64,000 nt of DNA, taken from NCBI GenBank assembly GCA_963736055.1, contig CAVTNM010000008.1:1860001-1924000 (forward strand), written 5' to 3'. Position numbers and translations under genes: made by a program. Below, one piece after another: positions 41,619 through 50,825 of this stretch (its first letter is position 1; each line of letters starts with the position of its first letter). The DNA comes from AC-32 sp963736055 (GTDB lineage: Bacteria; Actinomycetota; Thermoleophilia; Gaiellales; Gaiellaceae). Under the pieces are notes generated by a model. The model saw only the letters and a program-made list of their open reading frames with translations. It had not been told where the DNA came from and searched no databases.

Positions 41619-42978
41619 GGGCCCACTCGCAGAGCTGTTCCGGGCAACCGAGGCGGCGCAGCGACAAGCCGAGAAGGAAGGCAAGCCCCCGGTGGAGCCG
41701 GAGCCCGAGCTTCAGCCCGAGGCTCCGGTCGACGAGATCGACGCCGCGCCCGCAGTCCCGCCCGAGCCTCCCGAGCAGACCGTGGAGCACGTGCCGGAAT
41801 GGCACGAGGAGGAAGCCGTGCCGGCGCCGCCGCCGCCTCCGTCCGAGCCGGTTCGCCTGCCCGAGCGCGCTCCGGAGCCCGAGTCCGAGCGCGAGCGCCC
41901 GCGGCCGAAGCTCGAGCCGCTGCCGGAGCCGCCGCCGCGGCTGCACCGCGTGCCCGAGCCCGGCGCCTACATCGCGGTGATCCGCGTCGTGGGGGTCGGC
42001 GGCGCCGGCCTGAACGCCGTCAACCGCATGATCGACGCCGACATCTCGCAGGTGGAGTTCGTCGCGGTCAACACCGACATCCAGCAGCTCCAGACGAGCG
42101 ACGCCCCGGTCAAGATCCACATCGGCCGCGAGCTGACGGAGGGTCTCGGCTCGGGCGCCGACCCGGATCTCGGCCGCCGCGCGGCCGAGGAGTCCTACGA
42201 CCAGATCAAGCGTGCCCTCCGCGGCTCGGACATGGTCTTCGTGACCGCGGGCGAAGGCGGAGGCACCGGCTCCGGCGCCGCTCCGGTCGTCGCCCGGATC
42301 GCCAAGGAGCTCGGCGCACTGACCGTCGGCATCGTCACGATGCCCTTCACGTTCGAGGGCACCAGGCGTCACCGCCAGGCGAACGACGGCGTCGACACGC
42401 TGCGCTCCAACTGCGACACGGTGATCGTCGTCCCGAACGAGAAGCTGCTCGAGGTGCTCGACCGAGAGACGTCGATGCTGGACGCGTTCCGCATCGCCGA
42501 CGACGTTCTCCGCCAGGGCGTCCAGGGCATCTGCGACCTGATCACGCTTCCCGGGCTGATCAACCTCGACTTCGCCGACGTGCGGACGATCATGAAGGAC
42601 GCCGGAACGGCGCTGATGGGGATCGGCTTCTCCGCGAGCGGTGAGAACCGGGCCCGCGATGCCGCCGAGCGCGCGCTGCGCTCGCCGCTGATCGAGACCG
42701 ACATCGGCGGAGCCAAGGGCATCCTGCTCTCGATCGCCGGCGGAGACGACCTCTCGCTCTTCGAGGTCAACGAGGCCGCCGAGGTCGTGCGCGGGGCCGC
42801 GACCGACGACACGAACATCATCTTCGGCGCGACGATCGACGACCGTCTCACCGGGCAGGTCTGGGTGACGGTGGTCGCCACGGGCTTCGGTGCTCGAGCC
42901 GCCCAGCGCCGGATCACGATGCGCGCCGAGTCGGACGACGAGGGCTCCCTGGAGCCGCCGAGCTTCCTGCAGAGCTAA
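41590..42978 (+). CDS. ftsZ: FtsZ-family cell division GTPase with a long N-terminal tail
   Basis: 462 residues from ATG 41590. The first 125 residues are a low-complexity, Pro/Glu-rich tail (EPEPELQPEAPVDEIDAAPA, PAPPPPPSEPVRLPERAPEP); the GTPase core begins at IAVIRVVGVGGAGLNAVNRM. Core motifs are intact: VNTDIQQL, TAGEGGGTGSGAAPVVARIA (tubulin signature), NDGVDTLRSNCDTVIVVPN, and the T7 loop LINLDFADVRTIM. The C-terminus is very short after the core (RRITMRAESDDEGSLEPP), ending SFLQS, so the usual disordered linker is all but absent while a C-terminal-peptide-like LEPPSFLQS is kept. The disordered linker seems moved to the N-terminus. It may be the main FtsZ or a second, specialised one; the overlap with parA favours a specialised system. 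Confidence 0.92.
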   Translation: MPRRRASMREGPLAELFRATEAAQRQAEKEGKPPVEPEPELQPEAPVDEIDAAPAVPPEPPEQTVEHVPEWHEEEAVPAPPPPPSEPVRLPERAPEPESERERPRPKLEPLPEPPPRLHRVPEPGAYIAVIRVVGVGGAGLNAVNRMIDADISQVEFVAVNTDIQQLQTSDAPVKIHIGRELTEGLGSGADPDLGRRAAEESYDQIKRALRGSDMVFVTAGEGGGTGSGAAPVVARIAKELGALTVGIVTMPFTFEGTRRHRQANDGVDTLRSNCDTVIVVPNEKLLEVLDRETSMLDAFRIADDVLRQGVQGICDLITLPGLINLDFADVRTIMKDAGTALMGIGFSASGENRARDAAERALRSPLIETDIGGAKGILLSIAGGDDLSLFEVNEAAEVVRGAATDDTNIIFGATIDDRLTGQVWVTVVATGFGARAAQRRITMRAESDDEGSLEPPSFLQS

Positions 42979-42980
42979 CG

Positions 42981-43949
42981 CTGCTCGTCCTCTCGTACTT
43001 CGAGCCGGACGACCTCGCGAAGCTGCTCGGGGCCGTGCGCGCGGCGCCGCTCCCGGCCAAGTTGCCGGTCTACGTGGGCAGCTACGGCGTGGACGAGGAG
43101 ATCGCCGACCAAGTCCACGCGCTGCCGAACGGGCGCTACGCGCCGATGTTTCACATTCAGCCGGGCTGGTACTGGGAGCGGCGGCGGCTTCCGGGCAGCG
43201 CCGAGCGGAAGCTGCTCGCGAAAAACCCCCGGTCCGACCGCCTCGCCGGCCCGCTGCCGTCGCTGCCGCAGCTGTTGCGGCTGCCGTCGAGCACCATGCG
43301 CGTCACGTGGGGCGTCGAGCTCGGCTGCCGCTTCCGCGATGCTCTCCGCGCCGCAGTAGCGAGCGGTTTCTCCGCGGACACCTGGCAGCTCGACGAGATC
43401 GTCGCGGAGTGCGCCGGCGGGACCGGTCGTCAGTACCGGGAGCTGACCCGCGGGGTCGTGCGCGGCCTCGTCAACGGCCGCGCGGCCCTGGGAGACCGGA
43501 CGCAGCGCGGCTTCGTGTGGTGGGCGAAGACCGCGTTCGTGCTGCCCACGCGGCCGCTCACCCCCGAGCTCACGGCCTTCTGGCGCATCCTCGACCGCGC
43601 CTGCCTGGGGCTCGTGGGAGAGGAATACCCGGAGTTCGTAGGCGACCCGAAGGCGGCCGCCCGCAGGGAGGCGGCCGGTCAAGTGGGGCTCAGCCGCGGC
43701 GGCCCGGTCCGGCGCTCGCTGGCCCGGAGATACGTGGCGGGCCTGACCCCCGGCTACCGGCTCGCACCCGGGCTGGGTGGAAACACGCAGGGACTCCCGC
43801 GCAAGCAGGTCAACGCCTGGCGGCAGACGTACATCAACACCCGCGCGGCCGCGGGGGTCGCAGGGTTCGCCGAGTTCAACTTCCGCTTCCAGAACAGCAC
43901 GCGCGTCGTGATGCAGGACGTGCTGAACGAGCTGGCGAAAGCGGTCTAG
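42981..43949 (+). CDS. Protein of unknown function after ftsZ (start uncertain)
   Basis: The frame from GTG 43035 gives 304 residues, but conserved-looking sequence (LLVLSYFEPDDLAKLLGAVR) precedes it directly after the ftsZ stop, so a CTG start at 42981 (322 residues) or a lost start is likely. Visible segments are KLPVYVGSYGVDEEIADQVH, APMFHIQPGWYWERRRL, MRVTWGVELGCRFRDALRA and NAWRQTYINTRAAAGVAGFA. No signal peptide or transmembrane helix. I do not recognise the family. The tight position after parA-ftsZ suggests a third member of that operon. It overlaps the convergent membrane-protein gene by four bases. Confidence 0.65.
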   Translation: MLVLSYFEPDDLAKLLGAVRAAPLPAKLPVYVGSYGVDEEIADQVHALPNGRYAPMFHIQPGWYWERRRLPGSAERKLLAKNPRSDRLAGPLPSLPQLLRLPSSTMRVTWGVELGCRFRDALRAAVASGFSADTWQLDEIVAECAGGTGRQYRELTRGVVRGLVNGRAALGDRTQRGFVWWAKTAFVLPTRPLTPELTAFWRILDRACLGLVGEEYPEFVGDPKAAARREAAGQVGLSRGGPVRRSLARRYVAGLTPGYRLAPGLGGNTQGLPRKQVNAWRQTYINTRAAAGVAGFAEFNFRFQNSTRVVMQDVLNELAKAV

Positions 43950-45553
43950 CTGCAGACGCGCGAGCGCGCGCCGACTACGGCGGAGGCGAGCGCTCGCACG
44001 GCATGCACTTTGAAGGCGAGCTCCAGTCGTCCGGGTCGCGACGCCGAGATCGTGGTCATCCCGTCCTCGCGACGGATCAGGCAGGCACCCTCGGCGTTCC
44101 AGTAGGGCGAGTACCGAACGGCGAGGCGGTATGAACCGGCGCGCGGCAGGTCGACGGCGATGCGCGTTCCGGTCAGGCGAAGCACGCGGGCGGGAGCCGG
44201 GCCGGTCAGGATCGGCTGCGGGTGCGGCACTTCCAGGACGGTGAGATCCGGGGTGCGGAAGACCGGCAGCAATCCCGAGTGACCGCTGCGTAGGAGGGCG
44301 GCCTCGGCGCGGGCGCTGTAGTCCGGCGGCGCCTCCGTGAGGACCACGTAGCGCACCCCGAGCCGGTGCAGCCAGGCAAGGTACGTTGCCGGGCCCAGCT
44401 CGTCGTAGAGCAACGCGTTCTGCGGAAAGTCGCTCTGGCGGTAGTCGCCACGCGCGAGCGGGATCTCCGCCTCGGCCAGGTAGACGGCCGGCCAGTGGCC
44501 GGTCGTGTCCACCGCTTCGACCCGGTACGACGGGGACAGGTGGGCGCGCAGGAACGTGATCGCAGGAGTCCAGTACGCCGCGCTCTCGGCGGGGTCCCGG
44601 CTGCCCTTGATGACGTTGGCCGCGATCGGAGACAGGTTCCACGAGATCGCGAGGCACAGAGCGCCGAGGCACACGGGCAGCGGTCGCCACCTGCGCAGCG
44701 AGAGCATCAGGACCGCCAGCGGCACGGCCGCGTACCGGAGGCGGGCGACGTTTTCCCCGATCGCCGAAGGGATCAGGAAGCAGGCCACGCAGGCGACGAG
44801 GTACACGACGAAGATCCAGCGCATTCCTCTCGCCCGCTCGACCCGCCACGTCAACGCGGCGCCAAGGACGCAGAAGATCAGCGCCGCCGCCAGTTCCTGC
44901 CACGAGAAGGGGAAGCGCCCCGGATCGGGGAACGCCCGCGCGACCAGCACCTCGACCGCCCCGAAGCCGACGATCGTGAGCGCGGGGACGAGCAGCGCAC
45001 GGCGATCGTGCCAGCGCGCGATCCCGAAGCCGGCGAGGAGCAGCGCCAGCAGCAGGAACGCGAGCGGGCTCGCAGCGAGCGTAAGCGCGGCCAGCAGCGC
45101 GAAGCGGCCGTGCCGCCTGGCCTGGAGCGTCCAGAGCGCGAGCAGTGCGAGTGCCGCGCCCAGGGCGAAGGGGAACGCCGCCGAGAACACGATCCCGGCC
45201 CAGACGATGGCGAACGTGCGACTCGACCAGCGCGTGCTCGGTCCCCATTCGCGCCAGAGCACGACCGCGAAGGCGAGCGCCGCCGTCGAGACGGTTGCCA
45301 CGGCGAGCAGCCGGATCCCCAGGAGCGCCGCGAGCGGGTAGTAGAGAACGCTGTAGGTGACGAAGCTGTAGCGCCCCGCGTACCAGAAGTTGTTCCAGAG
45401 GGCGAAGCCATGATCCAGGAACAGCGTCCGCTGATAGGCGTGCGCGGCGAGGTCGGCCCCGGGTGGCCCGAGCCAGACGAGGACCGCCGTCACTGCGCCT
45501 GCCGCCCCGGCTGAGAGGGCGGCTTCGCGGACGAGGGGGTCGGTCCTGGTCAC
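43946..45553 (-). CDS. Polytopic membrane protein, unknown (glycosyltransferase-like topology)
   Basis: 535 residues from GTG 45553; longer frames upstream overlap the gamma-glutamyltransferase gene and look unconserved. About eleven transmembrane helices fill the first 340 residues (TFAIVWAGIVFSAAFPFALG, LAFLLLALLLAGFGIARW, WIFVVYLVACVACFLIPSAI), followed by a large extracytoplasmic domain (ITFLRAHLSPSYRVEAVDTT, PATYLAWLHRLGVRYVVLTE). This layout recalls membrane glycosyltransferases or polysaccharide-assembly proteins of the GT-C style, but the first loop DLAAHAYQ has only one acidic residue where GT-C enzymes usually have a DD/DE pair. The call is by topology only. Confidence 0.6.
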   Translation of the reverse strand: MTRTDPLVREAALSAGAAGAVTAVLVWLGPPGADLAAHAYQRTLFLDHGFALWNNFWYAGRYSFVTYSVLYYPLAALLGIRLLAVATVSTAALAFAVVLWREWGPSTRWSSRTFAIVWAGIVFSAAFPFALGAALALLALWTLQARRHGRFALLAALTLAASPLAFLLLALLLAGFGIARWHDRRALLVPALTIVGFGAVEVLVARAFPDPGRFPFSWQELAAALIFCVLGAALTWRVERARGMRWIFVVYLVACVACFLIPSAIGENVARLRYAAVPLAVLMLSLRRWRPLPVCLGALCLAISWNLSPIAANVIKGSRDPAESAAYWTPAITFLRAHLSPSYRVEAVDTTGHWPAVYLAEAEIPLARGDYRQSDFPQNALLYDELGPATYLAWLHRLGVRYVVLTEAPPDYSARAEAALLRSGHSGLLPVFRTPDLTVLEVPHPQPILTGPAPARVLRLTGTRIAVDLPRAGSYRLAVRYSPYWNAEGACLIRREDGMTTISASRPGRLELAFKVHAVRALASAVVGARSRVCS

Positions 45554-45599
45554 GGCGGCCTGGGGGAGACTACTCGCGTGGGCCGAGTAGCCTTGGCTC

Positions 45600-47151
45600 A
45601 TGAGAGGCGCGGTTGCCGCAGGCCATCCGCTCACTGCGGAAGCGGGCGCACAGGTGCTGGCGAACGGGGGAAACGCCGTCGACGCCTGCATCGCTGCCGC
45701 CTTCGTGTCCTGGGTCGCCGAGAGCCCGCTCACCGGGCCGGGCGCGGGCGGGTTCATGCTCGTCCACCGCGCGTCCGACGAGTCCACGCGCGTCCTCGAC
45801 CACTTCGTCGCCGTCCCGGGCCTCGGGCTCCGCCGGCGCGGGCAGACGGAGATGGACTCCGTCGACGTGGACTTCACGCCCGAGTCGTCGCAGGTGTTCC
45901 GCATCGGCGCCGCCTCCTGCGCGGTGCCGGGCGCGGTCGCCGGGCTCGGCGAGGCGCACCAGCCGGTTCGCGACGCTCCCGTGGCGCGATCTGGTGGCGC
46001 CGGCGATCGAGCTCGCCCGCACGGGCGTCGTGCTGACGAAGCCCCAGGCGTACCTCCACGCGATCCTCGACCTGATCCTGCGGCACCTCGACGAGGGGAG
46101 GAAGATCTACGGCCCGAAGGGGAAGCGGCTCGTCGCGGGCGACCGGCTGGTGATGGGCGATTTCGCGCTGACGCTCGAGCGGCTGGCCGAGAAGGGACCG
46201 GATGACTTCTACCGCGGCGAGCTGGCGCGCGCCGTCTCCGCGCACATCCGCGAGCTGGGCGGTGAGATCACCATGCGGGACCTGGCCGAGTATCGCGTGA
46301 TCAGGCGCAGGCCGGTCCGCGCGAGCTTCTTCGGGCACGAATACGAGTCCAACCCGCCCCCCTCGACGGGAGGAGTGCTGATCGGGCTCGGCGTGCGGCT
46401 CGTCGACCGATTGGGCATAGCCGGCCCGCCGGGCAGCGCCGAGGCGATGGCGCAGCTCGTCGAGGTCATGCGCGAGCAGGAGGCCGCCCGCGACGGCGCC
46501 TTCGCGCGAGAGCTCTACCGGGGCGGGTTGGCGCGGCGGCTCCTCGGCGACCCCGAGCTCGCGAAGGTTGCTCGCCGGGCCCGGCGGCGGCTGCCGGAGC
46601 TCCAGCGGGGGACGACGCACATCTCCGTCGTGGACGGTCGCGGCAACGCCGCCTCCTTGACCGCCTCGACCGGCTCCGGCTCCGGTGTGGTCGTCCCGGG
46701 CACCGGGATTCAGCTGAACAACATGCTCGGCGAGTTCGACCTCACGTCGACCGGCGGGATCCCGCGGCCCGGTGTCCGGTTCACAAGCGGCATGGCCCCC
46801 ACGATCGTGCTCCGCGAGGGCCGGCCGAGGCTGGTGGTCGGCAGCGCCGGCTCGCTGCGGCTGCGAGGGGCGATCTTCCAGGTCATCGTCAACGTCGTCG
46901 GGCACGGGCTCGGCGTCGAGGAGGCGATCGAGCGGCCGCGGGTCCACCTAGACGATACCCACGTCCACTGCGAGGGCGGGAACGACCCGGCCGAGCTCGA
47001 CCGGCTCGAGTCGTGGGGCTACCAGCTCGCCCGCTGGCGCCGGCGCAACCTCTTTTTCGGCGGCGTCGCAGGTGTGGAGCTCGGCGAGGACGGGACGCTT
47101 TCCGCGGCAGGCGACCCGCGCCGCGGCGGGCACGGCGTCGTGATCGAGTGA
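45600..47151 (+). CDS. ggt: Gamma-glutamyltransferase, with an apparent +1 frameshift
   Basis: Ntn-hydrolase that cleaves or transfers gamma-glutamyl groups (glutathione-like thiols, polyglutamate). ATG 45600 gives GAVAAGHPLTAEAGAQVLAN GG-type N-terminus, GNAVDACIAAAFVSWVAE and TGPGAGGFMLVH. Near 45961 one extra A shifts the frame; removing it reads GLGEAHRRFATLPWRDL. The body continues to the autoprocessing site RGTTHISVVDGRGNAASLT, where the first Thr of TTH is the nucleophile, then GSGVVVPGTGIQLNNMLGEF and the C-terminal SLRLRGAIFQVI. Repaired length is 516 residues. No Sec signal peptide is evident, unlike many periplasmic GGTs. The stop overlaps the GNAT gene GTG. Confidence 0.88.
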
Positions 47152-47669
47152 GCTCGTTCGAGATCCGGCAAGCCGTCCCGGCCGATGCCGCCGGGCTGGT
47201 CGAGCTCGCGCGGGAGGTGGGCAGCGAGCCGGAAGGCTGGCTGATCTCGAGCGACGAGTGGCGGAGCGCTGCCGACGAGCGCCGCTATCTGCGCGCGACC
47301 CGCAGAACGCCTCACGCCGGGGTCTTCGTCGCCGTCTCGCCCGAGGGGCTCGTCGGCCGGCTCTCCGTCGCCCGGGACCCGCACCCCGCGAGCTTCCACG
47401 TGGCCGATCTCGGCCTGATGGTCGCGGCAACCCATCGCCGCCGCGGGATCGGCCGCGCGCTGCTCGAGGCGGCCGTCGACTGGGCACGCGAGGTAGGCGT
47501 CACCAAGCTCGAGCTCCATGTCTTTCCGTACAACGAGCCGGCTCTGGCGCTCTACGAGCGCTTCGGCTTCACCAAGGAGGGGTACCGCAAGGGGCACTAC
47601 CGCCGGGGCGGAGAGCTCGTGGACGCGATCCTGATGGCCTACGAGGTGACGCCTACACTGGCGAGATGA
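47148..47669 (+). CDS. GNAT-family N-acetyltransferase
   Basis: 173 residues from GTG 47148, overlapping the GGT stop. The GNAT fold is shown by VADLGLMVAATHRRRGIGRA (motif A with the R-R-G-I-G CoA loop), LLEAAVDWAREVGVTKLELH and VFPYNEPALALYERFGFTKE (motif B, typical of RimI-like enzymes). The acceptor is unknown. It is part of a chain of overlapping genes (GGT, GNAT, DedA, phosphoesterase) that are probably one transcript. Confidence 0.9.
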   Translation: MSSFEIRQAVPADAAGLVELAREVGSEPEGWLISSDEWRSAADERRYLRATRRTPHAGVFVAVSPEGLVGRLSVARDPHPASFHVADLGLMVAATHRRRGIGRALLEAAVDWAREVGVTKLELHVFPYNEPALALYERFGFTKEGYRKGHYRRGGELVDAILMAYEVTPTLAR

Positions 47670-48265
47670 GCGGCCTCGTTCACCACTACGGGCTGCTCGC
47701 GCTCTTTCTGATCGTGTTCCTCGAATCCGCAGGGGTTCCGCTTCCGGGCGAGACGGCGCTGATCGCGGCCGGGGTCTATGCGTCAGGCGGTGAGCTGGAC
47801 ATCGCGGCCGTGATCGCCGTCGCGGCGGCCGCGGCCATCCTCGGCGACAACATGGGCTACTGGATCGGGCGGACCGGTGGGCGCAGGCTGCTCGAGCGTT
47901 GGTCGTTCGCCAGTCGCTGGACCGACTCCGTGCTTCCCTGGTCGGAACGCTTCTTCCACCGGCACGGGGCGAAGACGATCTTCATCGGGCGGTTCTTCTC
48001 GATCCTTCGTGTGACCGCGGCGTGGATGGCCGGGGTCTCGCACATGCGCTGGTGGCGGTTCTTCGCCTGGAACGCGGCCGGCGGCATCTGCTGGGCGGTG
48101 CTCGTGGGGCTCGTCGCCTACTTCGCCGGCCATGCAGCGGCCGACGCGATCGCCCGGTACGGCTTGATCGCCGGCGTGGCGCTCGTCGCGCTGGCCGCTC
48201 TCGGCTTCGCGGGCTTCCACATCTGGAAGAAGCGCCTGCTCCGGGCCGAGAGCGAGCCTTCGTGA
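47666..48265 (+). CDS. DedA/SNARE-associated (VTT-domain) membrane protein
   Basis: 199 residues, ATG 47666, overlapping the GNAT stop. The family motifs are present: FLESAGVPLPGETALIAAGV near the N-terminus, ILGDNMGYWIGRTGGRRLLE, then FIGRFFSILRVTAAWMAGVS with the conserved Arg residues, and MRWWRFFAWNAAGGICWAVL. DedA proteins are now linked to lipid scramblase or undecaprenyl-phosphate recycling activity. Its C-terminal basic tail is typical. Confidence 0.92.
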   Translation: MSGLVHHYGLLALFLIVFLESAGVPLPGETALIAAGVYASGGELDIAAVIAVAAAAAILGDNMGYWIGRTGGRRLLERWSFASRWTDSVLPWSERFFHRHGAKTIFIGRFFSILRVTAAWMAGVSHMRWWRFFAWNAAGGICWAVLVGLVAYFAGHAAADAIARYGLIAGVALVALAALGFAGFHIWKKRLLRAESEPS

Positions 48266-49110
48266 GCCGCAGGCTCGCCGCGGCCGCAGCGGCCCTGGCT
48301 GCCGTGCTGCTGCCGGGAGCGCAAGCCGCGCCACGGCCGGTGCCGGCCTTCGAGCACGTTGTCGTCATCGTGCTCGAGAACAAGGAGCGGAGCTCGGTGC
48401 TCGGCAACTCCGCGGCCCCGGCCTTCAACGCGCTCGCCGCGCGGGGCGCAGTCCTCGCCCGCTATAGCGGCGTCACCCACCCGAGCCTGCCGAACTACCT
48501 CGCGCTGGTCTCGGGCTCGACGCACGGGATCACCGACGACTGCACGAGCTGCACGGTCGCCGGGCGCAGCCTCGCGGACACGCTCCAGGCGAGAGGGCGC
48601 ACCTGGAAGGCCTATGCCGAGGGCCTGCCGCGGGCGGGCTGGACCGGCGCGGCCACCGGCCGGTACGTGAAGCGGCACGTCCCGTTTCTGTACTTCCGGC
48701 GGGTGCTCGCGCGGCCGGCGAGAGCCCGGAACGTCGTGCCCCTATCGGCGCTGACCCGCGACCTCGCGGCGCGGCGGCTCCCGGACTTCGCTCTGGTCGT
48801 CCCGAACATGTGCCACGACATGCACGACTGCCCGGTCTCGGCCGGAGACGCGTGGCTGAGGCGATTCGTGCCGCCGCTGCTGCGGAACCCGCAGCTTGCG
48901 AACAGCGTGGTCTTCGTCGTCTTCGACGAATCCGACTCGGCCGATCCGGGCATCCCCGCGCTCGCGCTGGGGGCGGCTGTCAGGCCAGGGTCGGTCTTCC
49001 GTCGGCCGATGTCCCACTACGGGCTGCTGCGAACGATCGAGGACGCCTGGGACCTGCCGCGGCTCGGAGGCTCGGCCCGTTCGGCGCCGGTCACCGGCAT
49101 CTGGCGCTGA
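48262..49110 (+). CDS. Secreted phosphoesterase (PF04185-like, acid phosphatase/phospholipase C type)
   Basis: 282 residues from GTG 48262 with a signal peptide (LAAAAAALAAVLLPGAQAAP). The sequence EHVVVIVLENKERSSVLGNS, then GVTHPSLPNYLALVSGSTHG, DDC, NMCHDMHDCPVSAGDAWL and FVVFDESDS give the metal-binding Asp, His and Glu residues of the phosphoesterase family. Cys pairs fit an extracytoplasmic site. The substrate may be a phosphomonoester or phospholipid. It follows the DedA gene with a 4-base overlap. Confidence 0.88.
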   Translation: MSRRLAAAAAALAAVLLPGAQAAPRPVPAFEHVVVIVLENKERSSVLGNSAAPAFNALAARGAVLARYSGVTHPSLPNYLALVSGSTHGITDDCTSCTVAGRSLADTLQARGRTWKAYAEGLPRAGWTGAATGRYVKRHVPFLYFRRVLARPARARNVVPLSALTRDLAARRLPDFALVVPNMCHDMHDCPVSAGDAWLRRFVPPLLRNPQLANSVVFVVFDESDSADPGIPALALGAAVRPGSVFRRPMSHYGLLRTIEDAWDLPRLGGSARSAPVTGIWR

Positions 49111-49166
49111 GATTTCTTCCTCCCCCGAAAGAGGGATACGCGGCTCGGCCTGGAAATTCCGGCATC

Positions 49167-49739
49167 GTGGCGATCCTGCCGACGCTGAGCCGGGCGATCG
49201 AGGCCCGTGACCCGTACACCCGCGGGCACTCGACGCGCGTGACCGCGCTGGCGGAGCTGCTCGCCCGCCGGCTCGGCTGGAGCGAGGAACGACTGGCGTC
49301 GCTTCGCGTTGGGGGCCCGCTCCACGACATCGGCAAGCTCGCCGTCCCGGAAGCAGTGCTCTCCAAGGAAGGCCGGCTCGACGAGCAAGAGCTGGCGCAG
49401 ATCCAGGAGCACCCGAGGATCGGTGCCAAGCTGATCCTGAGGATTGCGGCCCTGCGCCAGGCGATCCCCTACGTTCTCTACCACCACGAGCGCTGGGACG
49501 GCACCGGCTACCCGTCGGGGAAAGCCGGCGAGGAGATTCCCGTCGAGGCCCGTGTGCTGGCGCTCGCGGACGCGTTCGACGCGATGACGAGCGACCGGCC
49601 CTACCGTCCCGCCCTGACGAGGGAAGAGGCACTCGCCGAGGTCGAGCGCTGCGCCGGGACGCAGTTCGACCCCGAGATCGCCCGCCTGTTCCTCGAGCTC
49701 TTCGGCCAGGTCGAGCTGACCCGCGCCGTAGCCTCCTAG
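49167..49739 (+). CDS. HD-GYP domain phosphodiesterase
   Basis: 190 residues from GTG 49167, nearly all HD-GYP domain. Motifs: GHSTRVTALAELLARRLGWS, VGGPLHDIGKLAVPEAVLSK (HD), HPRIGAKLI, YHHERWDGTGYPSGKAGEEI (second His pair and GYP), and RVLALADAFDAMTSDRPYR (late Asp). All residues expected for c-di-GMP or related cyclic dinucleotide hydrolysis are present. It has no receiver or sensor domain, so its activity must be set by expression or partners. Its stop overlaps the convergent dehydrogenase gene by four bases. Confidence 0.92.
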   Translation: MAILPTLSRAIEARDPYTRGHSTRVTALAELLARRLGWSEERLASLRVGGPLHDIGKLAVPEAVLSKEGRLDEQELAQIQEHPRIGAKLILRIAALRQAIPYVLYHHERWDGTGYPSGKAGEEIPVEARVLALADAFDAMTSDRPYRPALTREEALAEVERCAGTQFDPEIARLFLELFGQVELTRAVAS

Positions 49740-50806
49740 AGCGCTTCCCAGACCTCGAGCTTCGAGCGCGTCTTGCGGATCACCTCGTCGGTGAACTCGC
49801 TGGTTCCCGCGTGGCCGCCGAGGTCGGCGGTGCGGACGCCGTCCGCGACGGCCTCGAGGCACGCCTCGCGGATCGCTCGCGCGGCCTGCTGCGCCTGCTC
49901 GCCGGCGTACGAGAGCACCGCAGCGCCGGCGAGGATCATCGCCATCGGGTTCGCGACGTTCTTGCCCTGCAGCGACGGCGCCGTTCCGTGCGCGGCCTCG
50001 GCGAGCACCACCGTCGGCACGTAGTCGTCCCCGAAGCCCACGAGCAGCGACTCCGAGCCGGCGATCGAGCCGAAGAGCGGGAGGACGAGGTCGGAGAGGA
50101 TGTCCCCGTCGCGATTGAGGGCCGGGATCACGAGCGGGTCGCCGCTCGAGGCGATCAAGAGCGCAAACGTCGCGTCGATCAGCTGCGGCTCGTACGGCAC
50201 CTCGGCGTGCCTCACCGCGGCCGCGTCCACCTCCTCCTTGAGCATCCCCTCGTAGACCGGGCTGACCGTGTACTTCGGCCCGCCGAAGACCTTGGCCCCG
50301 GAGCTCTCGGCAAGGCGGAACGCGAACTCCGCGACGGCACGGCAGACGCCACGTTCGATGCGCTCCGTGCGGAAGGCGGCCTCGTTCTCGCCTTCGCCCT
50401 CGCGCCACTCCTCCGCGCCGTAGGCGTCACCCACGGCCATGCGCACGACCGAGATCGGGGCGTGCACGCCGCCAAAGGGGACGATCCCCGGGATCCGCCG
50501 GCCGGTGCGCACGATCACGCGACCGCCGATCTCCTCGCGGAGGATCCGGTTGGGCGAGCCGACGTCGCCCGCTCCTTCCGGCGTGACGGTCGCGGCCTTC
50601 AGGCCGAGCCCCGCCTCGCGGATTGCAGCCGCGGCCTCGTGCACGATCGCGTTGCCCGTAGCCCGGCGAGACTCGAGGGACAGGTCGTAACGCGGGAAGC
50701 CGAGCTCGATGCCGATCACGTCCGGCGCGAGGGTCCGCAGGGCCTCCTCGAGGAGCTCCTGTCCGGTCTGGTCGCCCTCCAGCACCACGATCGTCTTCCC
50801 GGCCAT
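49736..50806 (-). CDS. Isocitrate/isopropylmalate dehydrogenase family enzyme
   Basis: 356 residues from ATG 50806, with AGGAGGG just upstream. The family motifs are present: the N-terminal EGDQTGQELLEEALRTL (where many members have GDGIGPE), KAATVTPEGAGDVGSPNRIL, the active-site NRDGDILSDLVLPLFGSIAG, and AAHGTAPSLQGKNVANPMAM (coenzyme loop). An NAD or NADP preference is not clear. With aconitase in the same window, an isocitrate dehydrogenase role is plausible but leuB-like function is not excluded. Confidence 0.88.
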   Translation of the reverse strand: MAGKTIVVLEGDQTGQELLEEALRTLAPDVIGIELGFPRYDLSLESRRATGNAIVHEAAAAIREAGLGLKAATVTPEGAGDVGSPNRILREEIGGRVIVRTGRRIPGIVPFGGVHAPISVVRMAVGDAYGAEEWREGEGENEAAFRTERIERGVCRAVAEFAFRLAESSGAKVFGGPKYTVSPVYEGMLKEEVDAAAVRHAEVPYEPQLIDATFALLIASSGDPLVIPALNRDGDILSDLVLPLFGSIAGSESLLVGFGDDYVPTVVLAEAAHGTAPSLQGKNVANPMAMILAGAAVLSYAGEQAQQAARAIREACLEAVADGVRTADLGGHAGTSEFTDEVIRKTRSKLEVWEAL

Positions 50807-50825
50807 CGCCCTCCTCGGTGATTAG

